This document shows, in pieces, positions 24,159 through 32,415 of a stretch of DNA of 64,000 bases. Where the stretch lies: contig NZ_LJJC01000004.1 of NCBI RefSeq assembly GCF_001420715.1, positions 1,335,399 through 1,399,398 on the forward strand, written 5' to 3'. The stretch is from Heyndrickxia shackletonii. Lineage in GTDB: Bacteria; Bacillota; Bacilli; Bacillales; Bacillaceae_C. The notes under the pieces are model-generated. The model saw only the letters and a list, made by a program, of their open reading frames with translations, was not told where the DNA came from and did no database searches. The stretch's first letter is position 1; each line of letters begins with the position of its first letter. The position numbers and the translations under genes are program-made.

Positions 24159-25511
24159 TTAATGAAATAATGGACCTGAATCCCGATCCAAGGACGCTGC
24201 CTCGGCCAATAAATCAACAATATGGACAGCTTCCACTTTTTCTGACAAGCCTTCTCGTTCAATTCCAAGCTTCATTTGCAGCAAGCAGCCAGGATTGGCT
24301 GTGACGATGGTGGTTGCATTGGTAGCTTTCGCATTCACCATTTTGGAATCAAGAATTTTCATCGACATTTCCGATTCAACAATATTATATATTCCCGCTG
24401 AACCGCAACAGCTGTCAGCCTTGTTCATCTCTCGAAATTCTACCCCATCGATCGCCTTCAATAAGGTTCTTGGCGCATCCGAGGTTTTCATGACATTCCG
24501 CAAATGACAGGAATCCTGATAAGTCACGACACGCTCTGATAATCGTAACGGAACTTTATGATGAAACTCTAATTCTACTAAAATTTGTGTTATATCTTTT
24601 AATTTATTTTTAAAAGCAATCGCACGCTCTTTCCATTCAGGGTCGTCCTTCAGTAAATGATCATAATCGATTAAAAAGGCTCCGCATCCGCCGGCATTTG
24701 TAATAATATAATCCACATTTACCTTTTCAAAAGCTTCGATATTTCGCTTTGCCATTTCCATTGCTTTCGTTTTTTCACCACTATGACCATGCAGGGCTCC
24801 GCAACAGGCTTGTGATTTTGGAATGACAATTTCACATCCAGCAAGTTTGAGCAGCTTGATCGTTGCATTATTCGTATCCAAAAACATGGTATCCATTAGA
24901 CAGCCAGCAAAGAAAGCAACTCTTTTCGCTTCTACACCGTTAGCCGGAAAATACTCGGGTCTGCTTTTTATTTCTTTTATAGTTGGCACTTTCGGCAACA
25001 CTTTCTCCATGGTTGCCAAATTCTCAGGAAATAGCTTCATAAAGCCGATTTTCCTGGTCAGCTTTTGCAACCCGGAGCGCTGATAAAATCCTAATAGTCC
25101 AGTTACGGTTTGCATGCGGTTTTGATGCGGAAAAAGCCCTTCAAATACAGCATTTCGAACAGCTTGTGCTGGCATGGTGTGTTTTTTGTTTTGATGTATG
25201 ATATCTCTTGCTTCTTCCAGAAGGTGGCCGTATTTCACACCGGACGGACAAACAGGCTCACAAGCTCTGCATCCCAAGCATAGGCTTAAGGAGCGTTCCA
25301 CATCTTCATCCGGTTCCAGCACACCATCTTTTACTGCTTTCATTAAGGCAATTCTACCACGCGGAGAATGGATCTCCTGAAATCCAGATTCAATATAAGT
25401 GGGACAAGAGGGAAGACAAAACCCACATCTCATACAGTTTAATAATTCATCTTCATCCATCCGTTCAGCAAATTGCTGCCTAATAGTTGTTTGTTCTTTT
25501 ATTGTAGTCAT
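24159..25511 (-). CDS. glcF: Glycolate oxidase iron-sulfur subunit GlcF
   Basis: A 450-residue (Fe-S)-binding protein. Two [4Fe-4S] ferredoxin motifs near the N-terminus (CMRCGFCLPSCP at about 22-33 and CLGCRACEPVCP at about 73-84) and two CCG domains (CCGALHGHSG, CCGSAGIYN) that bind a non-cubane cluster or partner cofactor. It accepts electrons from GlcD during oxidation of glycolate to glyoxylate. Overlaps the glcD end by four bases. It is convergent with the siderophore operon, 11 bases from the reductase stop codon. B. subtilis counterpart: YsfD. Confidence 0.9.
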   Translation of the reverse strand: MTTIKEQTTIRQQFAERMDEDELLNCMRCGFCLPSCPTYIESGFQEIHSPRGRIALMKAVKDGVLEPDEDVERSLSLCLGCRACEPVCPSGVKYGHLLEEARDIIHQNKKHTMPAQAVRNAVFEGLFPHQNRMQTVTGLLGFYQRSGLQKLTRKIGFMKLFPENLATMEKVLPKVPTIKEIKSRPEYFPANGVEAKRVAFFAGCLMDTMFLDTNNATIKLLKLAGCEIVIPKSQACCGALHGHSGEKTKAMEMAKRNIEAFEKVNVDYIITNAGGCGAFLIDYDHLLKDDPEWKERAIAFKNKLKDITQILVELEFHHKVPLRLSERVVTYQDSCHLRNVMKTSDAPRTLLKAIDGVEFREMNKADSCCGSAGIYNIVESEMSMKILDSKMVNAKATNATTIVTANPGCLLQMKLGIEREGLSEKVEAVHIVDLLAEAASLDRDSGPLFH

Positions 25512-26920
25512 CTTGTCACCACCAAACGTTTCCGGCTCTCTTTCGCAAAGACCTTTCCAGGGTTCATAATATTATTAGGATCAAAACTAGCTTTAATTGC
25601 TTTCATCGCGGCAATTCCTTCTTTCCCTAGCTTCCATTCAAGATAGGGTGCTTTCATTGCTCCCACACCATGTTCACCTGTAATAGTGCCTCCAAGTTCT
25701 ATTGCTTTCGCAAATATTTCTGCAAAAGCATGTTCCACTCGCTCTATTTCATCGCGATCGCGCACATCCGTAGGGCATGTAGGATGGAGGTTTCCATCAC
25801 CTGCATGACCGAAAGTTGCAATTTTCACATGATATTTATCGGCTATTTCATTGATAGCACGAACCATATTAGCAATTTCTGATCTAGGGACTGTTGCATC
25901 CTCTAAAATAGTCGTTGGTTTCAGCCTTGCCAAAGCAGAAAGGGCAGCACGTCTCGCAGCAGTTAAATTTTCCGCTTCTTCATTTGTCCCCGCTATCTGC
26001 ACAGACTCAGCTAATTCCTCATGACATATTTCTGCAATTCTCTTCATATCCCTTTCCACAATTTCAGGAGCTCCATCCTGCTCAATCAAAAGAACTGCTT
26101 TTACGTTAGTTGGCAATCCGATTTTGGCAAAGTCTTCAACAGCAATTAAAGTCGGCTGGTCTAAAAACTCAAGGGTGGCAGGGATGATTCTATTCGCGAT
26201 AATTCTCGAAACAGTTCTTGCAGCAGCTTCCATATCTTGATAGAGTGCCAGCATCGTTTTCTTCGTTTCAGGCATCGGTATCAATTTAAGCGTTGCCTCT
26301 GTAATAATACCAAGTGTTCCTTCCGATCCGACAAATAGCCTTGTTAAATCATATCCGGCAACATCTTTTGCAAGCTTGCCTCCAGTACGGATAATATCCC
26401 CATTTGGAAGGACAATTTCAAGACCCAAAACGTAGTCGCGAGTAACTCCATATTTAAGGCCTCTTAATCCGCCGGAGTTCTCATTTAAGTTCCCGCCAAT
26501 CGTTGATATTTTCATAGAGCTGGGATCCGGGGGATAGAAGAGACCAGCAGCTTCAACCGTATTAGTCAAATCGAGCGTGATAACACCTGGCTGAACGATA
26601 ACGGCAAGATTTTCTTCATCAAGCTCGAGAATTTTATTCATATGCTTGAATAAGAGCACAATCCCGCCTTCAGTAGGGCAAGTACCTGCACAAAGATTTG
26701 TTCCTGAACCGCGTGGAACAATTGGAATCTTATGTTCATTGCAAAGCTTTACAATTTCTGATACTTCCTTTGTATTACGGGGTGCTACTATCATATCCGG
26801 CATGGATTGAAATTGCGGTGTGGCATCATAGGAATATACAAGTCTGCCAGCTTTTGAATCATCTATATTTTCATGACCAACTATTGAAACTAATTTTTCC
26901 TTTAGTGTTGAGGTAATCAA
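25508..26920 (-). CDS. glcD: Glycolate oxidase FAD subunit GlcD
   Basis: A 470-residue FAD-linked oxidase. The N-terminal FAD_binding_4 domain has VPRGSGTNLCAGTCPTEGGI (about 68-87) and GGNLNENSGGLRGLKYGVTRDYV (start about 141). The C-terminal FAD-oxidase domain holds FGHAGDGNLHP and ITGEHGVGAMK. Start is set to TTG 26920 (MITSTLKEKL) because TGGAGGCG lies just before it and B. subtilis YsfC begins MIT; an upstream in-frame ATG at 26938 lies before that ribosome site. The product oxidises glycolate and passes electrons through GlcF. Confidence 0.92.
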   Translation of the reverse strand: MITSTLKEKLVSIVGHENIDDSKAGRLVYSYDATPQFQSMPDMIVAPRNTKEVSEIVKLCNEHKIPIVPRGSGTNLCAGTCPTEGGIVLLFKHMNKILELDEENLAVIVQPGVITLDLTNTVEAAGLFYPPDPSSMKISTIGGNLNENSGGLRGLKYGVTRDYVLGLEIVLPNGDIIRTGGKLAKDVAGYDLTRLFVGSEGTLGIITEATLKLIPMPETKKTMLALYQDMEAAARTVSRIIANRIIPATLEFLDQPTLIAVEDFAKIGLPTNVKAVLLIEQDGAPEIVERDMKRIAEICHEELAESVQIAGTNEEAENLTAARRAALSALARLKPTTILEDATVPRSEIANMVRAINEIADKYHVKIATFGHAGDGNLHPTCPTDVRDRDEIERVEHAFAEIFAKAIELGGTITGEHGVGAMKAPYLEWKLGKEGIAAMKAIKASFDPNNIMNPGKVFAKESRKRLVVTR

Positions 26921-26956
26921 GAAAACGCCTCCAATCATTTTTCTTGATATAAGTAT

Positions 26957-26980
26957 AGAAAAAGCGAGGGAATCTCGCTA
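26957..26980 (-). terminator. Hairpin terminator between the CdaR regulator and glcD
   Basis: AGCGAG-N5-CTCGCT followed on the minus strand by TTTTTCT. It separates the regulator gene (stop at 27017) from glcD (start 26920), so glcDF needs read-through, antitermination or its own promoter. Confidence 0.65.
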
Positions 26981-27016
26981 TGTATGTTGAAACAAAATAT
27001 ATGACATTATTTCGTT

Positions 27017-28117
27017 TTAATTTGTATATTCATCTAAAATTTGCAGGGCAATGTAGAGGATTGCTTGATCACGAGTATGTTTTGGGTTTAAACCAGTTAA
27101 TTCTTCCGTTTTTTTCAGTCTATAATGTAAGGTATTTATATGAATATGCAAATGATTAGCTGTTGCTTTAATAGAATAATCATGCTGGAAGTATGCCTTT
27201 AAAGTTTCAATCAGTTCAAAGTCCATTAATATTGGCTTTAGTGTTCGCTCAATAAATAATGCTTTCGTTTCCATTCGCACATCATCGATTATCATTTCTA
27301 AAGTGAGGTCCTCATCAAATACAATCCACTCAGTCCCCTTGACGGAACGGAGTGCACGTTCAGCCTGCAAAAATGACTTTTTTAAATCCTTTGCCGGCGT
27401 AATATTTCCAACTCCAAAAATAAGGTCATCCTTCATTATTTTTTTCCAAGTAGAAAGTTTTTGCCTTAGCTGTTTTTGGTCAAGAGGTATATCTGCATCT
27501 AACAATAATAAAAAGCGATCATGTCCCCATCTTATTAGAAGTTCATTCTTTTCTAGAGTGTTATGCCACTTTTCAATAAGCTGCTGACTTGGTTGTGGAT
27601 TATTTTCCATTTTTATAAGTACTAATTGTCTAGAAACATTTATGTCAATACCTAGTCTTTCCGCACGATTGATAAAAGTGGGATCCCATTCCCTGAGTTC
27701 AAGCCAATCAAAAATAAACGTTTCCATCGCGCGTATATGACGACCTGTTTCCTCAATATATATGCTTTCTTTAATAAGTAGCTCTGTCATCCTCTTTAGT
27801 AATTCCCCATACTGGGAAACTGCTTCAGGGCTACCGGTGATGCCAATCACTCCAACAACATGTTCACCTGTAAATATAGGTAAATTAATTCCAGCCTTTA
27901 CTCCCATCATATTTTTCTCGTCTTCAAGTGAGATAATCAGCTTTTGTTTGCTTTTACAAGTTAATAAAGCTCCCTCGTGGAATTGGCCAATTCTTGTTTG
28001 ATTAGTAGCAGCAATAATAATTCCGTTCGTATCCATGACGACAATTTCTTCATTTAATAATTTTCGGACCTCTTGAACAATCTTTTTAGCGAGATTGGCA
28101 TGTAACAAAATAGGCAC
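27017..28117 (-). CDS. CdaR-family transcriptional regulator (GlcR/YsfB-like)
   Basis: A 366-residue regulator: N-terminal sugar-diacid recognition domain (about 1-135, LAKKIVQEVRKLLNEEIVVMD and later VVGVIGITGSPE), a central GGDEF-like CdaR region, and a C-terminal PucR-type HTH (LKAYFQHDYSIKATANHLHI, then HINTLHYRLKK). In B. subtilis YsfB lies beside ysfC-ysfD and activates glycolate use. Start is GTG 28117 with AGGATGGG; TTG 28108 is equally plausible. Likely effector is glycolate or a related hydroxy acid, inferred from the neighbours. Confidence 0.87.
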   Translation of the reverse strand: MPILLHANLAKKIVQEVRKLLNEEIVVMDTNGIIIAATNQTRIGQFHEGALLTCKSKQKLIISLEDEKNMMGVKAGINLPIFTGEHVVGVIGITGSPEAVSQYGELLKRMTELLIKESIYIEETGRHIRAMETFIFDWLELREWDPTFINRAERLGIDINVSRQLVLIKMENNPQPSQQLIEKWHNTLEKNELLIRWGHDRFLLLLDADIPLDQKQLRQKLSTWKKIMKDDLIFGVGNITPAKDLKKSFLQAERALRSVKGTEWIVFDEDLTLEMIIDDVRMETKALFIERTLKPILMDFELIETLKAYFQHDYSIKATANHLHIHINTLHYRLKKTEELTGLNPKHTRDQAILYIALQILDEYTN

Positions 28118-28224
28118 CCCATCCTGAAGTTTACTTTACACATATTATAGTGGAATGTTGAAGAGTTCGTCATACTAAAAGTGCGATTGATAATTGATGG
28201 GCTATCTATAAGATAGAAAACATT

Positions 28225-28446
28225 ATGAAGGACAAAATGAAGTTGGGGAAGGGGGGAATTGTCCTTTATAACGTTGATGAAGGACAAACTGAAGCAAGGG
28301 AGGGATGGGAGTGTCCTTCATAAGGTTGATGAAGGACAAAATGAAGCAAGAAAAAGAAGGAAGTGTCCTTCACAAAGGTTATGAAGGACAAAACTAGCTC
28401 GATCAACAATAAATATGTCCTTCACAATAATTATGAAGGACAAGAT
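28225..28446. repeat. Array of palindromic GAAGGACA...TGTCCTTC units
   Basis: Four complete units and a half unit. Each has a left arm ATGAAGGACAAA and right arm TGTCCTTCA(T) around a purine-rich middle (often ATGAAGCAAG): about 28225-28268, 28277-28321, 28329-28372, 28381-28424, then the half unit 28433-28443. Linkers are short (AAnGTTGATG or AnnAATT). Period is about 50-52 bases. The whole interval between the CdaR gene and the coat gene (28118-28461) has no supportable ORF. Confidence 0.8.
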
Positions 28447-28461
28447 TCTTTCAAAAATTAA

Positions 28462-28797
28462 TTAATGCATTTGATTCCCATAAGGAAATTGTGAAGAATA
28501 CTCCTGATGATTCTGATAGGATTGCTGCATTTTTTGCTGATCTGCTTCTTCAAGCTTATACCAGCCTTTGCGAAACATAAGATTAAAAATTTCCCGCTGC
28601 TCATTTTGTGTTTCGTTAAAAATGGACAATAGATCCTGATAAAGACCTTGATGGCTAGCTTCATTTAATGCATTATTATAGGAAGCAGTCATATATTTTT
28701 CCATTGATAATAAATCAGTAGCAAAATCGCGGTCATTCATTCGCGGTGTTTTTGGAACCTGTGTTTGCGGATTTTGAATACCTTGTTGGTTTTGCAT
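28462..28797 (-). CDS. Spore coat protein, CotF family (short)
   Basis: A 111-residue protein with a Gln/Pro-rich N-terminus (MQNQQGIQNPQTQVPKTPR) and a coat-F domain: RDFATDLLSMEKYMTASYNN, then LSIFNETQNEQREIFNLMF and MFRKGWYKLEEADQQKMQQS. ATG 28797 is chosen because AAGGAGGTG precedes it by six bases; a longer in-frame start at 28815 would place that ribosome site inside the gene. Paired with another Gln-rich coat-like gene upstream. Probably a spore coat or exosporium component made late in sporulation. Confidence 0.85.
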   Translation of the reverse strand: MQNQQGIQNPQTQVPKTPRMNDRDFATDLLSMEKYMTASYNNALNEASHQGLYQDLLSIFNETQNEQREIFNLMFRKGWYKLEEADQQKMQQSYQNHQEYSSQFPYGNQMH

Positions 28798-28814
28798 ATT
28801 TAACACCTCCTTCA

Positions 28815-29117
28815 TTACATCATTTGTTGATTTTGTTGAATCGTTTGATTTGCTTGATTTTGTTGAAAAGCTTGAGCCTGATTTTGCAAATGATGCTGAA
28901 GATGTCCAAGTATTTGACTATAGTGGCGCTGGTGCATTTCTCCGCATTTTTCACATGCAGCTTTTACTTCTTCGTCTTGACAATGTTCAGCAGCAAAATG
29001 TGCTTTTTTCATCGCAAGTAAATTCCAAGCCAGCATATCATCAATATAAGACAAATCTTTCGTAGAGATGATGCTTGGCGGCTGATTCATAGCCGTTTGC
29101 TGGTTTTGCTGTTGCAT
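28815..29117 (-). CDS. Spore coat-like protein, Gln-rich (YusN-like)
   Basis: A 100-residue helical protein flanked by Gln/Asn-rich ends (MQQQNQQTAMNQ, and QNQANQTIQQNQQMM). The middle has DLSYIDDMLAWNLLAMKKAH and a CQDEEVKAACEKCGEMHQRHY segment with three Cys and a His, a pattern of CotF-related proteins. Its position beside another coat gene and near fadNAE matches B. subtilis yusN. The stop codon is 15 bases before the downstream gene's start, so the two are cotranscribed. ATG 29117 follows AAAGGAGGT. Confidence 0.8.
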   Translation of the reverse strand: MQQQNQQTAMNQPPSIISTKDLSYIDDMLAWNLLAMKKAHFAAEHCQDEEVKAACEKCGEMHQRHYSQILGHLQHHLQNQAQAFQQNQANQTIQQNQQMM

Positions 29118-29178
29118 AAAAATACCTCCTTTTTATCGATTTAACCCTGTGTATAACTTTTGAAAAGTTTATCTGCAA

Positions 29179-29334
29179 GTTTAGCTTCAGCGCCTATCGG
29201 CTAGTGAATTTCTCTGTCTACGCACTACGATAATTCAACATTTCCTTTATCTAGAGCCTGCGATTACGAAGGTGAAATTACACTTCAAATTTCACTCATC
29301 CATACGCCGATGGGTAATGCGCTTGCGTATTTGT
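29179..29334 (+). repeat. Dispersed repeat family A, copy 2
   Basis: Begins GTTTAGCTTCAGCGCCTATC and ends in ACGCCGATGGGTAATGCGC then TTGCGTATTTG. The inner module GGTGAAAT...TTTCACTCATCC also occurs in the copy at 62629. It separates the coat genes from the YuzL gene; no ORF is supported within it. Confidence 0.75.
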
Positions 29335-29337
29335 TTT

Positions 29338-29472
29338 TTAGCGTTTTTTATATTGGTTATTTTGACTATTAACTTTTCCGCCGCCATCCGCTTCCACTGT
29401 AGGGCCTGCATTTCCTTTCACACTTGCTGCACTTACACCAGCCTTGGATGGATTTTTTTTGAGCCTTGCCAC
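29338..29472 (-). CDS. yuzL: YuzL-family small protein
   Basis: A 44-residue basic protein starting MARLKKNPSKAGVSAASVKG and ending GGGKVNSQNNQYKKR, the YuzL family pattern (KKNPSKAxxSAxxVxGxxGPT). The family is restricted to spore-forming Bacillaceae; its function is unknown and its composition resembles small spore proteins. GTG 29472 is preceded by GGGAGGTGA. A slightly longer GTG start overlaps that site. The stop codon sits four bases from the repeat copy ending at 29334. Confidence 0.8.
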   Translation of the reverse strand: MARLKKNPSKAGVSAASVKGNAGPTVEADGGGKVNSQNNQYKKR

Positions 29473-29646
29473 AGGTAACTTCACCTCCCAAATAGATTCT
29501 AAAAGTTAGATTTCCCATTACTGACCGAAATATCATTCAAAAGCAGGATTGTAAAATTTTTGCTCACTAAAAACAGGTTGAAAGCTTCAGAAAAACTCTT
29601 AGTATCGCTCTTTATTAAAATTTATAAATTTTTCGAGAATTAATTA

Positions 29647-29675
29647 TTGAAGGAATTTAAATATTCATTTATATT
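29647..29675 (+). promoter_or_regulatory. Candidate fadNAE promoter
   Basis: TTGAAG (29647-29652), 17-base spacer, TATATT (29670-29675). Transcription would start about 45 bases before the FadR box. Confidence 0.55.
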
Positions 29676-29720
29676 AGAAGTAGTAAAACTCATTCGTGAG
29701 ATATTTTTTTGGTTATAAAA

Positions 29721-29738
29721 TGAATGAGTATTCATTCA
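29721..29738. promoter_or_regulatory. FadR operator
   Basis: TGAATGAGTATTCATTCA matches the B. subtilis FadR (YsiA) consensus TGAATGAnTAnTCATTCA throughout. It lies 26 bases before the fadN start. FadR is displaced by long-chain acyl-CoA, so the operon is induced by fatty acids. Confidence 0.93.
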
Positions 29739-29764
29739 AAATGTCGTCGAAGGGGGAAATATCA

Positions 29765-32149
29765 TTGGGTTACAGTATTAAAAAAGCGGCTGTTTTAGGT
29801 TCCGGTGTAATGGGCTCAGGAATCGCTGCTCATTTGGCGAATATCGGTATTCCAACATTATTGTTGGACATCGTACCGAATGAACGAACGAATGATGAAA
29901 TTACAAAGGGATTAACATTAGAGGATAAAGCGGTACGAAATCGATTTGCCAATAGTGCCGTACAAAAATTATTGAAACAAAAACCAGCTCCGCTAACTAC
30001 AAAAGAGAGTCTGGCGCTGATCCAAACAGGAAATATGGAAGATGATATTTCAAAGCTTTCCGAAGTGGACTGGGTTATTGAAGTAGTAGTGGAAAACTTA
30101 ACTATTAAAAAGAAAGTCTTTGAACAGGTAGATAAATATCGTAAGCCAGGAAGCATTGTAAGTTCAAATACATCAGGAATTTCTGTTGAAGCAATGGCGG
30201 AAGGCCGCTCAGAGGATTTCCAGAAGCATTTCCTTGGTACACACTTTTTCAACCCACCAAGATACTTAAAGCTTTTAGAGGTGATACCAACTAAGAATAC
30301 AGACCCAGCAGTTCTGGAGTTTATGAAGACATTTGGCGAAGATGTTCTGGGAAAAGGGGTTGTGTTTGCGAAGGATACTCCCAACTTTATCGGAAACAGA
30401 ATAGGAACTTACGGACTTCTTATAACCGTTCAAGAAATGCTAAAAGGCGGATACAGTATCGGTGAGGTTGATTCCGTAACAGGTCCGCTTCTAGGAAGAC
30501 CGAAAAGTGCAACATTCCGTACCCTTGATGTTGTAGGGTTAGATACCTTTATCCATGTTGCAAACAATGTGTATGAACAAGTGGAAGGAAAAGAAAAAGA
30601 AGTATTTGCCGTACCTGATTTTATGAAGAAAATGTTTGATAAGGGCTGGTTAGGAAGTAAATCCGGTCAAGGATTCTATTTGAAAAAGGGCAAAGAAATC
30701 TTAGAACTTAATCCGGAAACGCTTGAATATGAGGAACGCAAAAAGCTCTCGTCACCATCCTTGCAAATGGCTAATCAGCAAAAAGGAACCGCTGCAAAAA
30801 TGAAAGCGCTAATATATGCGAAGGATAAAGTTGGTTCTTTGCTGTGGAATATAATGGCACCAGTTCTTGTGTATTCCGCGGAATTATTAGATGTCATTGC
30901 TGATGACATTGTATCCGTAGACAACGCGATGAAGTGGGGCTTCGGCTGGAAGTTTGGGCCATTTGAAACTTGGGATGTTATCGGAGTAGAAAAATCTGTT
31001 CAATTAATGGAAGAATCGGGATTAACCGTTCCTGCATGGGTAAAAGAAATGGTGGAAAAAGGAAATACTTCCTTCTATAAAGAGGAAGAAGGAGTCCAGT
31101 ATTACTACCATAAAGGCGAATATAAACAAGTAAAACGCAATCCAAAAGTAATTGATTTAGCTCAATTGAAAAAACAGGGCAAATTGATCAAAAAGAATAC
31201 AGGAGCAAGCCTTATTGACATAGGTGATGAAGTTGCACTATTAGAATTCCATTCACCGAATAACGCAATTGGTCTAGATATCATTCAAATGATCAATTTC
31301 GCCATTGATGAGGTGGAGAAAAACTACAAAGGGCTTGTTATCGGAAATCAAGGGAAAAACTTCTGCGTTGGAGCCAACTTAGCATTAATGTTAATGGAAG
31401 CACAAGATGATAATTTCTTTGAATTAGATATGGTTGTCCGTCAGTTCCAAAATGCGATGATGAAAGTGAAATACAGTCCAAAGCCTGTTGTAACAGCACC
31501 ATTTGCGATGACACTAGGCGGAGGGGCAGAAGTTTGCCTTCCATCTGCACATATTCAAGCCTCTATGGAAACCTATATGGGTCTTGTAGAAGTAGGTGTT
31601 GGTCTCCTTCCTGGCGGCGGCGGAAACAAAGAGCTTTACATCAAGCATTTGAGAAATATGCCTAACGGGGTTGATTTCGACTTACAAAAAGTAGCAAATA
31701 AAGTGTTTGAAACCATTGCAATGGCAAAGGTTTCGACATCTGGCGAAGAAGCACGTTTAAATAATTTCTTAAGTAATGCGGATGGAATCAGTGTTAACGG
31801 GGACCATCAACTTTACGACGCTAAACAAGCAGTCTTAGCACTTCATGCAAAAGGCTATAAGGCACCTGCTCGCAAGAAAGTTCCAGTTGTAGGTGAAACC
31901 GGATATGCAACTCTTTTATTAGGTGCACAAGCAATGCACTTATCCGGTTATATTTCCGAGCATGACATGAAAATCGCAAAGAAAATTGCTTATGTCATCG
32001 CTGGCGGAAAAGTGCCATATGGAACAGAGGTAGATGAACAATATCTGCTTGATCTTGAAAGAGAAGCATTCCTGAGCTTGATTGCTGAAGGAAAGACGCA
32101 GCAAAGAATGCAATATATGCTGACAAAAGGAAAACCTTTAAGAAATTAA
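29765..32149 (+). CDS. fadN: 3-hydroxyacyl-CoA dehydrogenase / enoyl-CoA hydratase FadN
   Basis: A 794-residue bifunctional beta-oxidation enzyme. The N-terminal Rossmann domain has VLGSGVMGSGIAAHLANIGI (about 10-29), followed by 3HCDH C-terminal domains with HFFNPPRYLKLLEVI and NFIGNRIG. The C-terminal crotonase domain has GLVIGNQGKNFCVGANL and LGGGAEVCLPSAH, then GLVEVGVGLLPGGGG. Domain order is the reverse of E. coli FadB. TTG 29765 (MGYSIKKAAVLG) follows AAGGGGG and gives a length close to B. subtilis FadN (789); an earlier in-frame start at 29696 would place the FadR box inside the gene. Confidence 0.94.
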   Translation: MGYSIKKAAVLGSGVMGSGIAAHLANIGIPTLLLDIVPNERTNDEITKGLTLEDKAVRNRFANSAVQKLLKQKPAPLTTKESLALIQTGNMEDDISKLSEVDWVIEVVVENLTIKKKVFEQVDKYRKPGSIVSSNTSGISVEAMAEGRSEDFQKHFLGTHFFNPPRYLKLLEVIPTKNTDPAVLEFMKTFGEDVLGKGVVFAKDTPNFIGNRIGTYGLLITVQEMLKGGYSIGEVDSVTGPLLGRPKSATFRTLDVVGLDTFIHVANNVYEQVEGKEKEVFAVPDFMKKMFDKGWLGSKSGQGFYLKKGKEILELNPETLEYEERKKLSSPSLQMANQQKGTAAKMKALIYAKDKVGSLLWNIMAPVLVYSAELLDVIADDIVSVDNAMKWGFGWKFGPFETWDVIGVEKSVQLMEESGLTVPAWVKEMVEKGNTSFYKEEEGVQYYYHKGEYKQVKRNPKVIDLAQLKKQGKLIKKNTGASLIDIGDEVALLEFHSPNNAIGLDIIQMINFAIDEVEKNYKGLVIGNQGKNFCVGANLALMLMEAQDDNFFELDMVVRQFQNAMMKVKYSPKPVVTAPFAMTLGGGAEVCLPSAHIQASMETYMGLVEVGVGLLPGGGGNKELYIKHLRNMPNGVDFDLQKVANKVFETIAMAKVSTSGEEARLNNFLSNADGISVNGDHQLYDAKQAVLALHAKGYKAPARKKVPVVGETGYATLLLGAQAMHLSGYISEHDMKIAKKIAYVIAGGKVPYGTEVDEQYLLDLEREAFLSLIAEGKTQQRMQYMLTKGKPLRN

Positions 32150-32170
32150 AACTCATTCTTCTTAATAGAT

Positions 32171-32345
32171 GGCTGTTTTCGCAAAAGATTGTGGCTTTTC
32201 GTATACGTAAATAATTCTTAAAATGGATAGGATTCGCGCTCTTTTCTACATTCCGCTTTTCATTTGATTGTAGAAAATCACCGTAAAAATCCTACTGCCG
32301 ATTTTTACTCATATGTAAATAGCTACAAAGTTTAAGAAAAGAGCC
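32171..32345 (-). repeat. Dispersed repeat family B, copy 2 (long)
   Basis: Termini GGCTGTTTTC (32171-32180) and GAAAAGAGCC (32336-32345) are inverted repeats. Inside are nested inverted repeats: GTAAAAATC/GATTTTTAC around 32283-32308 and TCTACA/TGTAGA around 32245-32275. It lies between fadN and fadA within the operon and could affect the mRNA between them. Confidence 0.7.
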
Positions 32346-32368
32346 TAATAGATGGACATATATTCGAA

Positions 32369-32398
32369 AGGTGATTTTACCTATTTGATAAATCACCT
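32369..32398 (+). other. Hairpin just upstream of the fadA ribosome site
   Basis: AGGTGATTT (32369-32377) and AAATCACCT (32390-32398) form a perfect 9-bp stem with a 12-base loop, ending about seven bases before GAGGGGAAG of fadA. There is no T-tract, so it is not a terminator; a processing or stability role is possible. Confidence 0.5.
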
Positions 32399-32415
32399 GG
32401 AAAGAGGGGAAGTAA

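Noticed and set aside
28225-28446. Possible CRISPR array
   Set aside because: Repeated part is palindromic arms; the intervening segments resemble each other rather than being unique spacers; no cas genes.
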